Shown here one piece after another: positions 9,295 to 18,975 of a stretch of 64,000 nt of DNA. Position 1 is the first letter of the stretch, and every line of letters begins with the position of its first letter. Below the pieces are notes generated by a model. That model made no database searches and was not told the origin of the DNA. It saw only the letters and a program-made list of their open reading frames with translations. Origin of the DNA: Treponema sp. OMZ 787 (GTDB lineage Bacteria; Spirochaetota; Spirochaetia; Treponematales; Treponemataceae); the NCBI RefSeq assembly GCF_024181225.1, contig NZ_CP051198.1, positions 2,666,001-2,730,000 of the forward strand. Reading direction: 5' to 3'. Made by a program: the position numbers and the translations under genes.

Positions 9295-10321
9295 ACAACT
9301 CATCTCCTTCCGATGTTAATTCTTCGAATTCATCACCGCTAATATCTTCTATTTTTTCCAAAATCTGAACTGCCAGTTTTTTACCCTTTACACCGGGCTG
9401 GCAGGAGAATTTAGGCCTGCTTCCTACGGTAAGTTTAAAGGGATCTCCAACTCTGACATTCGGTAGGCGCACAACATCTCCTGCCCTCAAGTTAAGGACA
9501 TCCCTGATTGAAACATCCAAGGAACCGACTTCGGCCACCATGTCAACTTCAACGGTAGAAAGCTTATCCTTAATGGCCGCCGCATATTGGCCTGTTGAAG
9601 CCCTCCTAACCGAAGAAAACCAAAACTGTGTCGATAATTTTGATATAATCGGCTCAAGGGTTATATAAGGAAGACAAATATTCATCATTCCTTCTTCTTC
9701 GCCGACCTTAGTTTCCAATGTTACCAAAAGTACCATTTCGGAGGGGGTTACAATCTGAACAAACTGAGGGTTGGTGTCTATGTTTCCCAAACGCGGGCGT
9801 AAATCTACTACAGTAGTCCATGCTTCCCTCATATTTGCAAGGATGCGTACTATAACGCCTTCCATAACAGAGCTTTCGATTTCGGTAAGTTCTCTTTGAA
9901 CCTTTGAACCCTGCCCCTTACCGCCGAATAAGCGGTCTATAATCGAAAAGGTAACAGAAGGGTCTATTTCCAAAAGAGCACTAGCCCTTAAAGGATCCAT
10001 GTTGATAATCGCCAAGGTTGTCGGCGTAGGTATTGATCTTATAAATTCTTCATATGTAAGCTGTTCTACAGTTGCTACGTGAACATGAGCCATGCTTCGC
10101 AGCTGAGCGGAAAGAGAAGTGGTTGTAAGACGGGCAAATGTTTCATGCATCATCTGTACCGTCCTCATCTGCTCCTTAGAAAATTTGTCGGGACGCTTAA
10201 AGTCGTAAATTTTTATTTTACGGGTGTCATTGACGGCACGAAAATCTTCTGTATCCGTATCTCCTGAGCTTATTGCGGTGAGAAGCTGATCTATTTCATC
10301 CTGTGAAAGAACTTCTGTCAT
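9287..10321 (-). CDS. fliM: Flagellar motor switch protein FliM
   Basis: The product has 344 residues. The N-terminal LSQDEIDQLL is the conserved CheY-P binding peptide, followed by the CheC-like middle domain with LTEIESSVMEGV and a C-terminal SpoA domain containing LNLRAGDVVRLPN. FliM forms the C-ring middle and controls rotation direction. The ATG at 10321 follows AAAGGAG at good spacing. It is preceded by fliL with a 14-base gap and overlaps fliY. Confidence 0.95.
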   Translation of the reverse strand: MTEVLSQDEIDQLLTAISSGDTDTEDFRAVNDTRKIKIYDFKRPDKFSKEQMRTVQMMHETFARLTTTSLSAQLRSMAHVHVATVEQLTYEEFIRSIPTPTTLAIINMDPLRASALLEIDPSVTFSIIDRLFGGKGQGSKVQRELTEIESSVMEGVIVRILANMREAWTTVVDLRPRLGNIDTNPQFVQIVTPSEMVLLVTLETKVGEEEGMMNICLPYITLEPIISKLSTQFWFSSVRRASTGQYAAAIKDKLSTVEVDMVAEVGSLDVSIRDVLNLRAGDVVRLPNVRVGDPFKLTVGSRPKFSCQPGVKGKKLAVQILEKIEDISGDEFEELTSEGDELYE

Positions 10322-10335
10322 GGCTCTCCTTTCCT

Positions 10336-10881
10336 TTATTGTTCAACAATATCGTATTGCGTGAATCGAACATCCTTTATTTTATTTTTTGTAAGTACAT
10401 TATCGTTTATTTCGTGTTTTATTTCAATCTTTATTTTTTCTTCCTGCTTTAATTCTGCCGTAGTTTTATTTTTAAAATAGGAACGTAAAAAGTCTATGAT
10501 TTCGACCTTCCTTGCGGAAAGCTCCTGAGGTGTCGACTTATCGTTGTTCGTATATCCCAAGGCAACATCAACTATCAAGGTTGCAGGAATTCTATCTGCC
10601 GTGTGCACCTTCAAAACACCTATTGCCTGATACCACTGCAAAACATCCCTTGTTTCACGGTATTCCTCGGAAACCGGAGATATTGAATGAGATGCACCTC
10701 TTTTATCTCTTATGTTCATTGTAATAACTACAACGGTAACAATGAAGATTAAAGCAACCAATACAATAGCAACCCATTTTATCAACATGGTTATAAGACC
10801 GCCGCCTCGTTTTTTGGTATCTACAGATGAGCCCATATTTTCCTGAATATCATCGTCATCCATTAAGTCATTATCAGCCAT
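10336..10881 (-). CDS. fliL: Flagellar basal body-associated protein FliL
   Basis: The 181-residue single-pass membrane protein has an acidic cytoplasmic N-terminus, one transmembrane helix at about 30-55, and a periplasmic domain with the FliL features VDVALGY and IIDFLRSYF. FliL supports the stator complex and helps orient periplasmic flagella in spirochaetes. It lies between motB and fliM, as in other spirochaetes. Confidence 0.92.
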   Translation of the reverse strand: MADNDLMDDDDIQENMGSSVDTKKRGGGLITMLIKWVAIVLVALIFIVTVVVITMNIRDKRGASHSISPVSEEYRETRDVLQWYQAIGVLKVHTADRIPATLIVDVALGYTNNDKSTPQELSARKVEIIDFLRSYFKNKTTAELKQEEKIKIEIKHEINDNVLTKNKIKDVRFTQYDIVEQ

Positions 10882-10923
10882 AATTTTCTCCTTACTATTA
10901 TAATCGGCACATTTTTATTTTTA

Positions 10924-11643
10924 CTAAAAGTGTGCATCATCAAGAATAATTATATCAACCCTTCTATTGTAAGCCCTTCCTTCTGCCGTATCGTTAGAAA
11001 AAATAGGCCGTGTATCTGCATAACCCGCTACAGAAAATCTGGATTCTTGAGCTCCGAAATCCGTTAGACTGTGTAGAATATTTATCGCCCTTGCAGATGA
11101 AAGCTCCCAATTACTTTTCCATAAGGCCGGATCCGTTACTCCGGAATCGGTATGCCCTTCAACCCTGAACCTATGAGCCGCCAAATCAGGTGCGGATAAA
11201 AATTGAGCAAGGTTTAAAAGAGTGTCTCTGGATTCGGCAATATTAAGCTCTGCACTTCCGGGGTAAAAAAATACATCGGATGCCAAACTGATTACAACTC
11301 CCCTTTCATCGCTTGTAACAGCAATCTTATTTGTTTTTATTTCGGGAGAAAAAAGAGAAACAGCCTTTTTTAAGGCGGTTGAGAGCATTTTTCCTTTTTC
11401 CATTGAGGGCATGGAGCTTATGGTGTTTCCGAGGTCTGAAAGTCTGCCTGCAGAAACGGAAAAACCTCCGCCTGTAGGATCACCGCTTATTGACGCAGAA
11501 AGAGCCAAGAGCTGAGTTACATCAACCTCAGACGGCTCAAAAAGCATTACGAAAAAGCAAAGCATGAGAGTAACCATATCTGCATAAGTAGTAAGCCAAC
11601 CGCTTCCCGCGGCTCCTGCCCCTTTTTTCTTTTTCCTAGCCAT
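10924..11643 (-). CDS. motB: Flagellar motor stator protein MotB
   Basis: The 239-residue protein has a lysine-rich N-terminus, one transmembrane helix beginning [16 protein letters not shown] (Asp22 is the expected proton-binding residue), and a C-terminal OmpA-like peptidoglycan-binding domain. The OmpA region shows [10 protein letters not shown] and the NWELSSARA block at about 160-185. It anchors the MotA/MotB stator to the cell wall. The motA stop is one base from the MotB start, so the two are coupled. Confidence 0.96.
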   Translation of the reverse strand: MARKKKKGAGAAGSGWLTTYADMVTLMLCFFVMLFEPSEVDVTQLLALSASISGDPTGGGFSVSAGRLSDLGNTISSMPSMEKGKMLSTALKKAVSLFSPEIKTNKIAVTSDERGVVISLASDVFFYPGSAELNIAESRDTLLNLAQFLSAPDLAAHRFRVEGHTDSGVTDPALWKSNWELSSARAINILHSLTDFGAQESRFSVAGYADTRPIFSNDTAEGRAYNRRVDIIILDDAHF

Positions 11644-11644
11644 T

Positions 11645-12424
11645 TTAATCCTTTAAGACTTCAGCTTCTATCGATTTTCTATCGGCAGGTGTCAGGTATG
11701 TTACAAGCCTTTGAGCAAGAATTCTAGGGTTGTCTCCGGCCTGAATTCCAAGTACACCTTCTATAATCATTTCTTTTGATTTTACTTCCATATTGTTTTG
11801 GTAGGTAAGTTTTGTCGATATAGGAACAAAGAGCCAGTTTTGCAGCAACGAGCCGTACAAGGTCGTAACAAGAGCCGTTGCCATATTAGGTCCGAGAGCA
11901 CTTTTATCGTCCAAGTTTAACAACATACCAATAAGACCTATAACCGTTCCCAACATACCAAAACCGGGAGCAAGAGTCGCCCAAGCGTTTACAAGCGATA
12001 TCCATGTATTGTGCCTCTCCTCCATTTGGTTAAGTTCGTTTTCCATAAGAGAGCGGATAGCCTCGCCGTCTATACCGTCAACAACATTACGTAAGCCGGA
12101 ACGCATAAAAGGATCTTCAAAGTCTTCAATTTCTTCTTCCAAAGCAAGCAAACCTGCTCGGCGGCTTTTTTCTGAAAGGGCTACGAAACGCTGAACAAGG
12201 GCTTTTTCTCCGTAATCGGTAACCTTAAAAACCCGGCCCATAACCTTAAAAATTCCTATAGTATATGAAAGAGGATATGTCAAAAACAAACACATATAAG
12301 AACCGCCAAGGGTAATAAAAAGTGAAGCCACATCCACAAGACCTCCGGCAGAACCGCCGAGGATGGCACCGAATGCAACAACTCCTATACCTCCGAATAC
12401 TCCTATAAATGACGCTATATCCAT
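11645..12424 (-). CDS. motA: Flagellar motor stator protein MotA
   Basis: The 259-residue protein has four predicted membrane spans and the conserved segment [20 protein letters not shown] near residues 168-187, typical of MotA/TolQ/ExbB channel proteins. It forms the stator ion channel with MotB, which is encoded immediately downstream with a one-base gap. Confidence 0.96.
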   Translation of the reverse strand: MDIASFIGVFGGIGVVAFGAILGGSAGGLVDVASLFITLGGSYMCLFLTYPLSYTIGIFKVMGRVFKVTDYGEKALVQRFVALSEKSRRAGLLALEEEIEDFEDPFMRSGLRNVVDGIDGEAIRSLMENELNQMEERHNTWISLVNAWATLAPGFGMLGTVIGLIGMLLNLDDKSALGPNMATALVTTLYGSLLQNWLFVPISTKLTYQNNMEVKSKEMIIEGVLGIQAGDNPRILAQRLVTYLTPADRKSIEAEVLKD

Positions 12425-12445
12425 ATCTACCCCTTTTTACTTCTA

Positions 12446-12643
12446 CTACAACTCATTTTTAAATACGCCGATTTTACGGCGGTACGCGACTATTTTATCC
12501 AAAATTTCTTCAGGAGTTTCCTTAATGACATAGTACTTTCCTGAAAGCATTTGCAGCGTAACATCCGGATTGCACTCTATCGTTTCAATTTGATGAGGAT
12601 TAATCCAATACTTTGTTCCGTTTAGCCGCGTTACCTGTACCAT
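12446..12643 (-). CDS. flbD: FlbD-family small flagellar protein
   Basis: The 65-residue protein belongs to the FlbD/FlbEP family: VTRLNGTKYWINPHQIETIE at the N-terminus is the family signature. Its function is poorly defined. It is almost always encoded between flgE and motA in spirochaetes and many Firmicutes, which is its position here. Confidence 0.9.
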   Translation of the reverse strand: MVQVTRLNGTKYWINPHQIETIECNPDVTLQMLSGKYYVIKETPEEILDKIVAYRRKIGVFKNEL

Positions 12644-12668
12644 AAATAATACCCTACATTATACCATA

Positions 12669-14060
12669 CTATCGTTTCAAGTTCAAGACTGTTTCAAGCA
12701 TTGTATCTGAAGTTTGTATTGTTTTAGCACCTGCCTGAAAGCCTTTTTGAGTTACGATCATATCTACAAATTGGTCGGTTAGATCTACGTTACTCATCTC
12801 GAGGGTTCCGCCTATCAGGTATCCCTTTCCGACAGTTCCGGATGTAGAAATATTGGCTATGCCTGAGTTATTGGATTGAACATAGGTGTTCTGCCCTGCT
12901 TTTTCAAGACCGCCCTGGTTGGCAAAGCCTGCCATGGCTATCTGTCCAAGTTCCTGTCTTACACCGTTTGAATAAACACCGGTTATAACACCGCTTTGAT
13001 CGATTCTAAAGTTTTCAAGATAGCCCATTCCGTAACCATCCTGCTGGTAAGCCTTTGTAGTACTCTTATCGGAAAATTGTGTTATGGTGTTTTTTGATGT
13101 ACCTATTTCGCCTAAGTTTACATCCAAGGTCTGTCTGGCCGGAGCTCCGCCTTCTTCAGGGTTTGCTCCCACAACATTGAATGAAACTTGAACGGAAACC
13201 TTACCTGCCGGACCGCTTACATTTCCGGCCGTATCTGTAACGGAAGCCAGATGTCCGTTATTGTCAAAACGGACTATAAAGCTGTTTTCAACACCGTCGG
13301 TTGTTCCCATTCCGGCCCTTGTTGCTGAAGCTTCTGCATTTGCAGGATCGACATTTACTGTTGCCCTCCATGCGTTGACCTCTCCCGGAACCCTTGCAAA
13401 ATCAATCTGAAGTTCATGGGCTTCACCGAAGCTATCATAAACTTTAAATTCGGTAGACCATGTAGATTCTAAAATTTGAGCCCTGTTCGCATCTGCGGGC
13501 AATTCCGGCAATCTCTTATCAAGGTTACAAGAATAATCTACGCTTGTAGTGGCCTTTGCATCTATTTTTTGGCCGATCGGAATACTCAAATCTTCTGTTT
13601 GACCTGAAGTATTGATAAGTCTAAGACCTTCAACTTCTTGTGCCATCCAGCCCTGCACCCTCATTCCGTTTGCGGGGTTTACCAAGGTTCCGTCTCTATC
13701 AAGTCCGAATGCTCCGGCCCTTGTATAAAAAGTTTTTTCTCCATCTTTAAGAACAAAAAAGCCGTTTCCCTGAATTGCAAGATCTGTGTTAACGCCCGTT
13801 GTCTGCAAGGCTCCCTGAGTAAAGATTGTGTCGATACTTGCTACCATCATTCCCAAACCGACTTCTTTGGGGTTTACGCCTCCAAGTTCTTCGGTGGGAC
13901 GGGATGCTCCGCTTAACTGCTGAGAAATTAAGTCTTGAAAGTTTACCCTTCCTCTTTTAAAACCTGTTGTATTTACATTGGCAACGTTATTTCCGATAAC
14001 GTCCATCCTTGTTTGGTGATTTTGCATTCCGCTAACGCCGGAAAATAGTGATCTCATCAT
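12669..14060 (-). CDS. flgE: Flagellar hook protein FlgE
   Basis: The 463-residue product polymerises into the hook. It has the N-terminal rod/hook signature ([24 protein letters not shown]) and a C-terminal helix ending [19 protein letters not shown]. Cys178 (in [10 protein letters not shown]) and Lys165 (in PIGQKIDAK) fall at exactly the positions described for the inter-subunit lysinoalanine cross-link of T. denticola FlgE. This supports both a cross-linked hook and the species assignment. It sits between flgD and flbD in one operon. Confidence 0.97.
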   Translation of the reverse strand: MMRSLFSGVSGMQNHQTRMDVIGNNVANVNTTGFKRGRVNFQDLISQQLSGASRPTEELGGVNPKEVGLGMMVASIDTIFTQGALQTTGVNTDLAIQGNGFFVLKDGEKTFYTRAGAFGLDRDGTLVNPANGMRVQGWMAQEVEGLRLINTSGQTEDLSIPIGQKIDAKATTSVDYSCNLDKRLPELPADANRAQILESTWSTEFKVYDSFGEAHELQIDFARVPGEVNAWRATVNVDPANAEASATRAGMGTTDGVENSFIVRFDNNGHLASVTDTAGNVSGPAGKVSVQVSFNVVGANPEEGGAPARQTLDVNLGEIGTSKNTITQFSDKSTTKAYQQDGYGMGYLENFRIDQSGVITGVYSNGVRQELGQIAMAGFANQGGLEKAGQNTYVQSNNSGIANISTSGTVGKGYLIGGTLEMSNVDLTDQFVDMIVTQKGFQAGAKTIQTSDTMLETVLNLKR

Positions 14061-14072
14061 AATTATTACCTC

Positions 14073-14582
14073 CTAATTGTTTTCTGCATAAACTGTTTTA
14101 ACGGCAGACCAGTTGTACCAGTTTCCGTTTACCATAACTTCCGGGTTTATACCGCGTGTTGCGGCTGAGATATAACCGGAAACTTTAGAAGAACCTAAAT
14201 CAAGGTCAACTTTTTTGCCGATGGCGTTTACAGCCGAGGAGCCTGTCATAAGCTCGTTTAAGGCGGCAAAGTTTTTGTTCATGTTGGTCATCTGTTCAAG
14301 GGATGAAAATTGAGCCATTTGCCCGATAAATTGAGTGTCTTCCATCGGGGATGTCGGATCCTGATGGGTTAGCTGAGCAATTAATAGCTGAAGAAAATCG
14401 TCTTTTCCAAGCTGCTGTTTCGGAACCCTTGTTTCAGCAAAATTTTGTTTGTTTAATGTGTCAACCTGTAGGCCTAAAAGAGCTTTTTCCTCAGGACTCA
14501 TCTCGGACTTAAAGTCTTTCATCATCTCCGCCTGCTCACGAGCCGCGGTTATCATACTGTTATTAACATTGTTTACCTGCAT
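14073..14582 (-). CDS. flgD: Hook assembly/capping protein FlgD
   Basis: The 169-residue protein carries the FlgD core with [20 protein letters not shown] and [16 protein letters not shown] at about 60-100. FlgD caps the growing hook. It is shorter than enterobacterial FlgD and lacks a long C-terminal domain, as is common in spirochaetes. The gene lies 10 bases downstream of fliK and 12 bases upstream of flgE. Confidence 0.93.
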   Translation of the reverse strand: MQVNNVNNSMITAAREQAEMMKDFKSEMSPEEKALLGLQVDTLNKQNFAETRVPKQQLGKDDFLQLLIAQLTHQDPTSPMEDTQFIGQMAQFSSLEQMTNMNKNFAALNELMTGSSAVNAIGKKVDLDLGSSKVSGYISAATRGINPEVMVNGNWYNWSAVKTVYAENN

Positions 14583-14592
14583 AAATACCTCT

Positions 14593-15978
14593 TTAAGCTA
14601 AAATATCTACAGTCGGACCATAAACATAACTGTAGGTACTCAAATTATCGGCCGTTTTTTCAAGCTGCCTTAAATCTTGCTTCGAATTTTTATATGCAAA
14701 TCCTGAAAAAGATTCAAAACTTTCGGCAAAACCTTCTTGGCTGGAAGCTCCCGACCAATCTAAATTAAATTCCGCAAATTCAAAGCCGTTTTCTTTAAAT
14801 TCTTTAGCCAAATTATCCAAATTTTTTTCAAAGGCATCGTAGGCTTCTTTAGAGGCGACAGTTACTGTTCCGGTAACCCTTTTCCCCTCACTCAGCTCTA
14901 AATTGATTTTTACGGCTCCAAGATTTTCAGGTCTTAGATGAAGCCTGATTTCTCCTGCGTTATTGTCGCGAAGAACGATTTTTCCGGCTTGTACAAAGTC
15001 TGCTGCAGCATCCCTTATTTCTTGACTCAACATTGCAGAAAAAGTTTGACTCGTTTTTTGAGTTTCGCTTCCGCCTTGGGTGTTTTGTAAATCGGAGCCC
15101 TGAGCCGTATTTTGGGCCTTACCGCTAAAATCGATTACCATATCGACGGAGTTATCGGTTTCAACCCGCGATTCGGAAGCTGTGGTGTGAACAGCAGCAT
15201 CTGCTTGAACAGAAGGCATTGAGCGTAAATCTTCTACAGAGATTTTAGGTTTAGATTTGGAAACCGATTTTTTGTTTAAAGTTTCCTGCACCGCTTCAGT
15301 TTGAGGAGAAATCTTTTTAGGTAAATCTTTTTTATCGGACTTGGATAAAAGACTCAATTTTCCGGCCTGTTCCGCCTTTTCTTCGTCAAAGGACTCAGTT
15401 TTTTTCTTTTCAGGTTTGCCAAGCTTTTTTAAAGCTTCATCGGAAATAAGAGTATGACTTTCATCTTTTCCCTCTTGAGGCAAAAAGTCCTTTATTTCGT
15501 CTTTAAAATCTTCATTAAGAATTTTAAGACTTAAATCAGGCATATCTTTTTGCAGCTTTTTGTCCTGAAAATGTTCTAAATGAGGCTTTTGAATTTCGTT
15601 TTTGGGCTTTTTTGTTAAGTCCTTAGACTCTTTTAAATAAGCTTCTTTGGAATTCGGCAGATTCTCGGTTTTGTCTGTCTTAAAAACTATGTCTTTATAG
15701 ACAGGGTCTTTAACCGAAATTTCCGTGTTCTGCCTTCCTGCTTCCTTTTGAAGCGATGAATCCCTTATTTTGTCTTCCCTAAGACGGGCATCTTCAAATC
15801 GGGCATCATCAATCTCCTTGCTTCCATCCTTGGCGGCGGCAATCATCTTTTTGATCATTGCCAGGAATGAATCTCCATTTCGTACAGGTTCCGCATCAGC
15901 TCTTTTAATGTTCCTAGGATCATCTCTTTCCGGCTCTTGTACCGGCAAAGCCTGCATACGAACATCAAGTGCTTGCAT
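14593..15978 (-). CDS. fliK: Hook-length control protein FliK (Tap1-like)
   Basis: This is the first gene of the operon. The 461-residue product is hydrophilic and lysine/glutamate-rich for the first 330 residues, as expected for a molecular ruler. It ends with the flagellar hook-length control domain at about 335-415, with [21 protein letters not shown] strong AGGAGG lies six bases before the ATG at 15978. In treponemes the gene at this position is called tap1. Confidence 0.85.
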   Translation of the reverse strand: MQALDVRMQALPVQEPERDDPRNIKRADAEPVRNGDSFLAMIKKMIAAAKDGSKEIDDARFEDARLREDKIRDSSLQKEAGRQNTEISVKDPVYKDIVFKTDKTENLPNSKEAYLKESKDLTKKPKNEIQKPHLEHFQDKKLQKDMPDLSLKILNEDFKDEIKDFLPQEGKDESHTLISDEALKKLGKPEKKKTESFDEEKAEQAGKLSLLSKSDKKDLPKKISPQTEAVQETLNKKSVSKSKPKISVEDLRSMPSVQADAAVHTTASESRVETDNSVDMVIDFSGKAQNTAQGSDLQNTQGGSETQKTSQTFSAMLSQEIRDAAADFVQAGKIVLRDNNAGEIRLHLRPENLGAVKINLELSEGKRVTGTVTVASKEAYDAFEKNLDNLAKEFKENGFEFAEFNLDWSGASSQEGFAESFESFSGFAYKNSKQDLRQLEKTADNLSTYSYVYGPTVDILA

Positions 15979-16019
15979 ATGAACCTCCTATGTGTTTCTT
16001 CTATTGTTACTTCAATAAA

Positions 16020-16047
16020 TTTTCGGCTTATTTTTCAGGCAGGTTTA
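16020..16047 (-). promoter_or_regulatory. Possible sigma-28-like promoter of the flagellar operon
   Basis: On the minus strand TAAA (16044-16047) is followed after 16 bases by GCCGAAAA (16020-16027), about 40 bases before the fliK start. The flagellar sigma-28 consensus is TAAA-N15-GCCGATAA, so this matches apart from one extra spacer base and one changed -10 base. Confidence 0.35.
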
Positions 16048-16174
16048 GGAAAAAAAGAGCTTGCAGCTAAAGAAAAATACGAGAGGTATGTCGAATGTGA
16101 AAGGAATGAATTATCCTCTTGAAGATATTTATAAAATAACCGGACTTTCTAAAGAAGAAGTAGGAAAATTATAG
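16030..16174 (+). pseudogene. Remnant tail of an Rpn-family transposase
   Basis: One frame reads ELAAKEKYERYVE, and a second frame, entered about 25 bases later, reads MNYPLEDIYKITGLSKEEVGKL followed by a stop at 16172-16174. Both resemble the extreme C-terminal part of the Rpn/PD-(D/E)XK transposases found intact in this window, for example the IAQGTGLSIQEIQAL tail at 21400. The rest of the gene is absent. The remnant lies between the fliK promoter and the gene at 16275. Confidence 0.5.
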
Positions 16175-16210
16175 ACTATAATTTTTACGTCCGATTTTAA
16201 CTACCACTCA

Positions 16211-16239
16211 TTGAAAAAAAACGGCAATAAGTGTAAACT
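16211..16239 (+). promoter_or_regulatory. Sigma-70 promoter for the gene at 16275
   Basis: TTGAAA (16211-16216) and TAAACT (16234-16239) are separated by 17 bases, 35 bases upstream of the gene at 16275. The octamer CTCATTGA occurs on both sides of the -10 box. Confidence 0.5.
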
Positions 16240-16274
16240 CCTCATTGAGTAAAAAACTTTTTGGAGGTTTCTTT

Positions 16275-16802
16275 ATGAAAAATATAAAGATTGATTTTGA
16301 TGTTTTGGAAATGATGGTTTTCTTTTGGGAAAGCGTAGCTTCAAAGGATAAGATGGGTGATGATTACTTTGTAAGCATTGCCGAAAAGCCGCAGATGGAA
16401 GTTGTTTACAACGAGGATTTTTCTAAGGATTCCGTCCGCAGGGTTATGTCTGCAATTTCCAATAGGGAAAAACTTAACAACCGCACGATGAGCGAGAGCC
16501 GCTTTTGGAATAACAATATGTGGATTTTGGAAGACTTACAGACCATGCACAATATGATGGCTCCGATTAAGACCTTAAACCTTGCAGAGCTTACCGAAAA
16601 ATACAAGGCTTCGGCAAAATTCGATGAGATCGAGCTCATCTTTATTCCTGCCCACGCAGAAGAATTCTACATAAAGGGAAATAAGATATATATTAACTTT
16701 TTTAAACTTATTCCGAATTATGAAGACCCGAAAGATATTAAGATTTCGGGCCTTCCTTTAAAAGAATATGTAATTAAAAGGATTGAAGCCCTATTGAACT
16801 AA
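16275..16802 (+). CDS. Conserved hypothetical protein
   Basis: The 175-residue soluble protein starts at the ATG at 16275, which follows GGAGG by seven bases; an in-frame upstream start at 16245 has no ribosome binding site. It has no signal peptide or membrane span. The sequence is rich in charged residues, with a Met/Asn-rich middle around NNMWILEDLQTMHNMMAPIK. I do not recognise a family. It overlaps the convergent methyltransferase gene by 29 bases at the 3' end. Confidence 0.8.
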   Translation: MKNIKIDFDVLEMMVFFWESVASKDKMGDDYFVSIAEKPQMEVVYNEDFSKDSVRRVMSAISNREKLNNRTMSESRFWNNNMWILEDLQTMHNMMAPIKTLNLAELTEKYKASAKFDEIELIFIPAHAEEFYIKGNKIYINFFKLIPNYEDPKDIKISGLPLKEYVIKRIEALLN

Positions 16803-17541
16803 GGGCATGACAAAAAAGGGTTGCGGCTTGGGCGACATTTAAGCTTTCCACATTGCCGCTTCCCTTTATTTTTACAAGGTGGGAGCAAAGCTTTTTAGCT
16901 TCCTCGCTGATTCCCCTCTCTTCATTTCCTAGAACAATTACGCAAGCCTCATCCTTTTCGATCAATCTGCCCATGTCGGCTATTTCGTGGTGGGCTTTTA
17001 AGTCGGTTCCTATGCAGGTGAGCCTTCCGCGGCACTGGCGTAAAAACCAAGCAGTTGACGAGACCTTAAAGATGTTTACAAATTCCATTCCGCCTTGTGC
17101 TACCCTGTAAGCCGAGGTAGTAATTGAAGCCTGTTTATCTTCCTTTGTTAAAACTATGTTTTCAATACCGAAAAAGGCTGCACTCCTTATTATTGCACCT
17201 AGGTTATTTGCATTTCCTATTTCATCGAGCATCAAAACCTGAGCCCTATTTTGGGCCCAAAGGTTTATCGTTTCATGTTCCAGTACGGGGATTTCGGGCT
17301 CAAAGATCATTGCCGTTACCCCCTGATGATGCACCGATTCGGAAAGCCTTTCAAGCTCATCATCGGCTACTATTCTATATAATCTCTTATTGGAAGCCAA
17401 ATACTTACAAACCTCGCCGAACTGTTTTGCTCTTTTTTCCGAAAAAAACAGGCGTGAGATTTTTTCGGGATGATGTTTTGCCAAAGCAAGGCAGCTTTCA
17501 AAGCCGCAAACCGGCAATTCTTTTTCAAATTTTTTACCCAT
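16774..17541 (-). CDS. TrmH/SpoU-family RNA 2'-O-methyltransferase
   Basis: This SPOUT methyltransferase has the three family motifs: NANNLGAIIRSAAFFG (motif 1), VLGNEERGIS (motif 2) and SGNVESLNVAQAA (motif 3). An N-terminal substrate-binding domain of about 90 residues resembles the TrmH/RlmB type. It would use S-adenosylmethionine to methylate a ribose in rRNA or tRNA; the target cannot be told from the sequence. I prefer the ATG at 17541 (MGKK); a TTG 18 bases upstream is also possible. Confidence 0.9.
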   Translation of the reverse strand: MGKKFEKELPVCGFESCLALAKHHPEKISRLFFSEKRAKQFGEVCKYLASNKRLYRIVADDELERLSESVHHQGVTAMIFEPEIPVLEHETINLWAQNRAQVLMLDEIGNANNLGAIIRSAAFFGIENIVLTKEDKQASITTSAYRVAQGGMEFVNIFKVSSTAWFLRQCRGRLTCIGTDLKAHHEIADMGRLIEKDEACVIVLGNEERGISEEAKKLCSHLVKIKGSGNVESLNVAQAATLFCHALSSIGLQSF

Positions 17542-17610
17542 GTGCTCATCATACACCAAAAGCAGAATATATGGAAGCGGAGTAGGTAATTTAAACAGCT
17601 TGCGGTTAGC

Positions 17611-17639
17611 TTGAATAGATTTTTTATTTTTGTTAGAAT
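17611..17639 (+). promoter_or_regulatory. Sigma-70 promoter for gph
   Basis: TTGAAT (17611-17616) and TAGAAT (17634-17639) are spaced 17 bases apart. The ATG follows nine bases after the -10 box, with AAGG just ahead of it, so the transcript would be almost leaderless. Confidence 0.5.
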
Positions 17640-17648
17640 AAGGATCTT

Positions 17649-18305
17649 ATGAAAAAAGCATGTATTTTTGATTTGGACGGAACCTTAACCAATTCCCTTT
17701 ACTCGATAGCTCATTTTTTAAATGCTGAAACGGTCAAGTACGGCATACCTGCTGTCGATCCGGAAGAATTTAAAATCTTAACCGGCAACGGAGCAAGAAA
17801 GCTCGTACAGAGAGTGCTTGAATGCTCAGGAAAAAGCGGCAAAGAATTGGAAGAAAAAATCCTTAAAGGTTATAATGCAGCCTATGATGCCGACCCTGTT
17901 TATCTTTGTGAAGCCTACCCGGGAGTAAAAGAGCTTTTAGCCGGCCTAATCAAAAACGGAATTTCGGTAAATGTGCTTTCGAATAAGCCGCACTCGACAA
18001 CCGAAAAGGTTGTTAAGACCATCTTCGGCGAAAACACCTTTTCGTGCATCTTGGGAGCCCGGGATTCGGTACCCCTGAAACCTGACCCCGCAGGCGTTTA
18101 TGAAATTTTAAAAATGCTCAATCTCGAAAAAAAAGATTTTCTTTACATAGGAGACACGGCAACGGATGTTCAAACCGGAAAAAATGCAGGGCTTTTTACA
18201 ATAGGCGTTTTATGGGGTTTTAGAAAGCGTCCCGAATTGGAAAACGCAGGAGCTGATGCAATAATTTCAAGCCCTGAAGAAATCCTAAAGATTGCCTTAG
18301 CGTAA
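17649..18305 (+). CDS. gph: HAD-family phosphoglycolate phosphatase
   Basis: The 218-residue HAD hydrolase has motif I FDLDGTLTNS (nucleophile Asp), motif II VLSNKP, motif III Lys in PLKPDP and motif IV YIGDTATDVQTG. The helical cap after motif I places it in subfamily IA, as in phosphoglycolate phosphatase and related enzymes. The substrate is inferred from family resemblance only. The gene appears monocistronic. Confidence 0.85.
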   Translation: MKKACIFDLDGTLTNSLYSIAHFLNAETVKYGIPAVDPEEFKILTGNGARKLVQRVLECSGKSGKELEEKILKGYNAAYDADPVYLCEAYPGVKELLAGLIKNGISVNVLSNKPHSTTEKVVKTIFGENTFSCILGARDSVPLKPDPAGVYEILKMLNLEKKDFLYIGDTATDVQTGKNAGLFTIGVLWGFRKRPELENAGADAIISSPEEILKIALA

Positions 18306-18345
18306 ACCTGTAATCTGCCTTCAATTTCTATAGGCTAGACTCTGC

Positions 18346-18972
18346 TTACACTCCCAATATAAGAGCTGCTCCGGCACAAATAAGAGGAATCAGTATATTA
18401 TCAAAATCTTTTAGAGGCAGGGCTTCCGTTCCTGCAGCGATGCCGGCAATAAACAAGCTTTTTACAAGACTCAGACTTATTACGAAGGTAGAAATAAAAA
18501 CCGCCATAAAACAGGCTATGCTTCCTGCTATGGTTTTATCCTTGGAAATATTTAAGTGATGCCTTCCCCAAAATTTTCCGACAAGGCTTGCAAGGCCGTC
18601 GCCTAGGGCCAAAGCCATAATTCCTATACTTGCATCCTTAAACGGAAAGATAAGAAGAGTGCTGATAACCCCAACCGAAAGGGTTACGGGACCTAATACA
18701 AACTTTCCCTTATCCCGTTCTCTTGCTGCAAAGCCGGTAATACTTGAAATCATAAAAATTTTATAGCCCCTTAATCTTAAAATTTCAAAAACTATATAAA
18801 GGCATGTTATTACGGACAAGGCTAAAACCGTGGGATAAAAAAAGTATCTTGCAAAGAGGGGAACAAGAGCCGTGCAAAGGTGAATAGCTTTACGGAAAGC
18901 TTCCTTTACCAGATCTTCAACCCTTGCATTTTGAGAAAGCTTTTTATACCGTAGATCTCTTAAAAACCTCAT
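18346..18972 (-). CDS. CTP-dependent diacylglycerol/polyprenol kinase family membrane protein
   Basis: The 208-residue protein has about six membrane spans and the segment ALGDGLASLVGKFWGRHH followed by KTIAGSIACF. This is the signature of the Vte5/Sec59/Dgk1 family of CTP-dependent lipid kinases, which is related to phosphatidate cytidylyltransferases. It starts three bases after the mgtE stop and is probably co-transcribed with it. The lipid substrate is unknown. Confidence 0.75.
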   Translation of the reverse strand: MRFLRDLRYKKLSQNARVEDLVKEAFRKAIHLCTALVPLFARYFFYPTVLALSVITCLYIVFEILRLRGYKIFMISSITGFAARERDKGKFVLGPVTLSVGVISTLLIFPFKDASIGIMALALGDGLASLVGKFWGRHHLNISKDKTIAGSIACFMAVFISTFVISLSLVKSLFIAGIAAGTEALPLKDFDNILIPLICAGAALILGV

Positions 18973-18975
18973 AGG

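Noticed and set aside
16206-16247. Repeated octamer CTCATTGA as an operator
   Set aside because: Two direct copies in AT-rich DNA without symmetry are weak evidence; noted only with the promoter.
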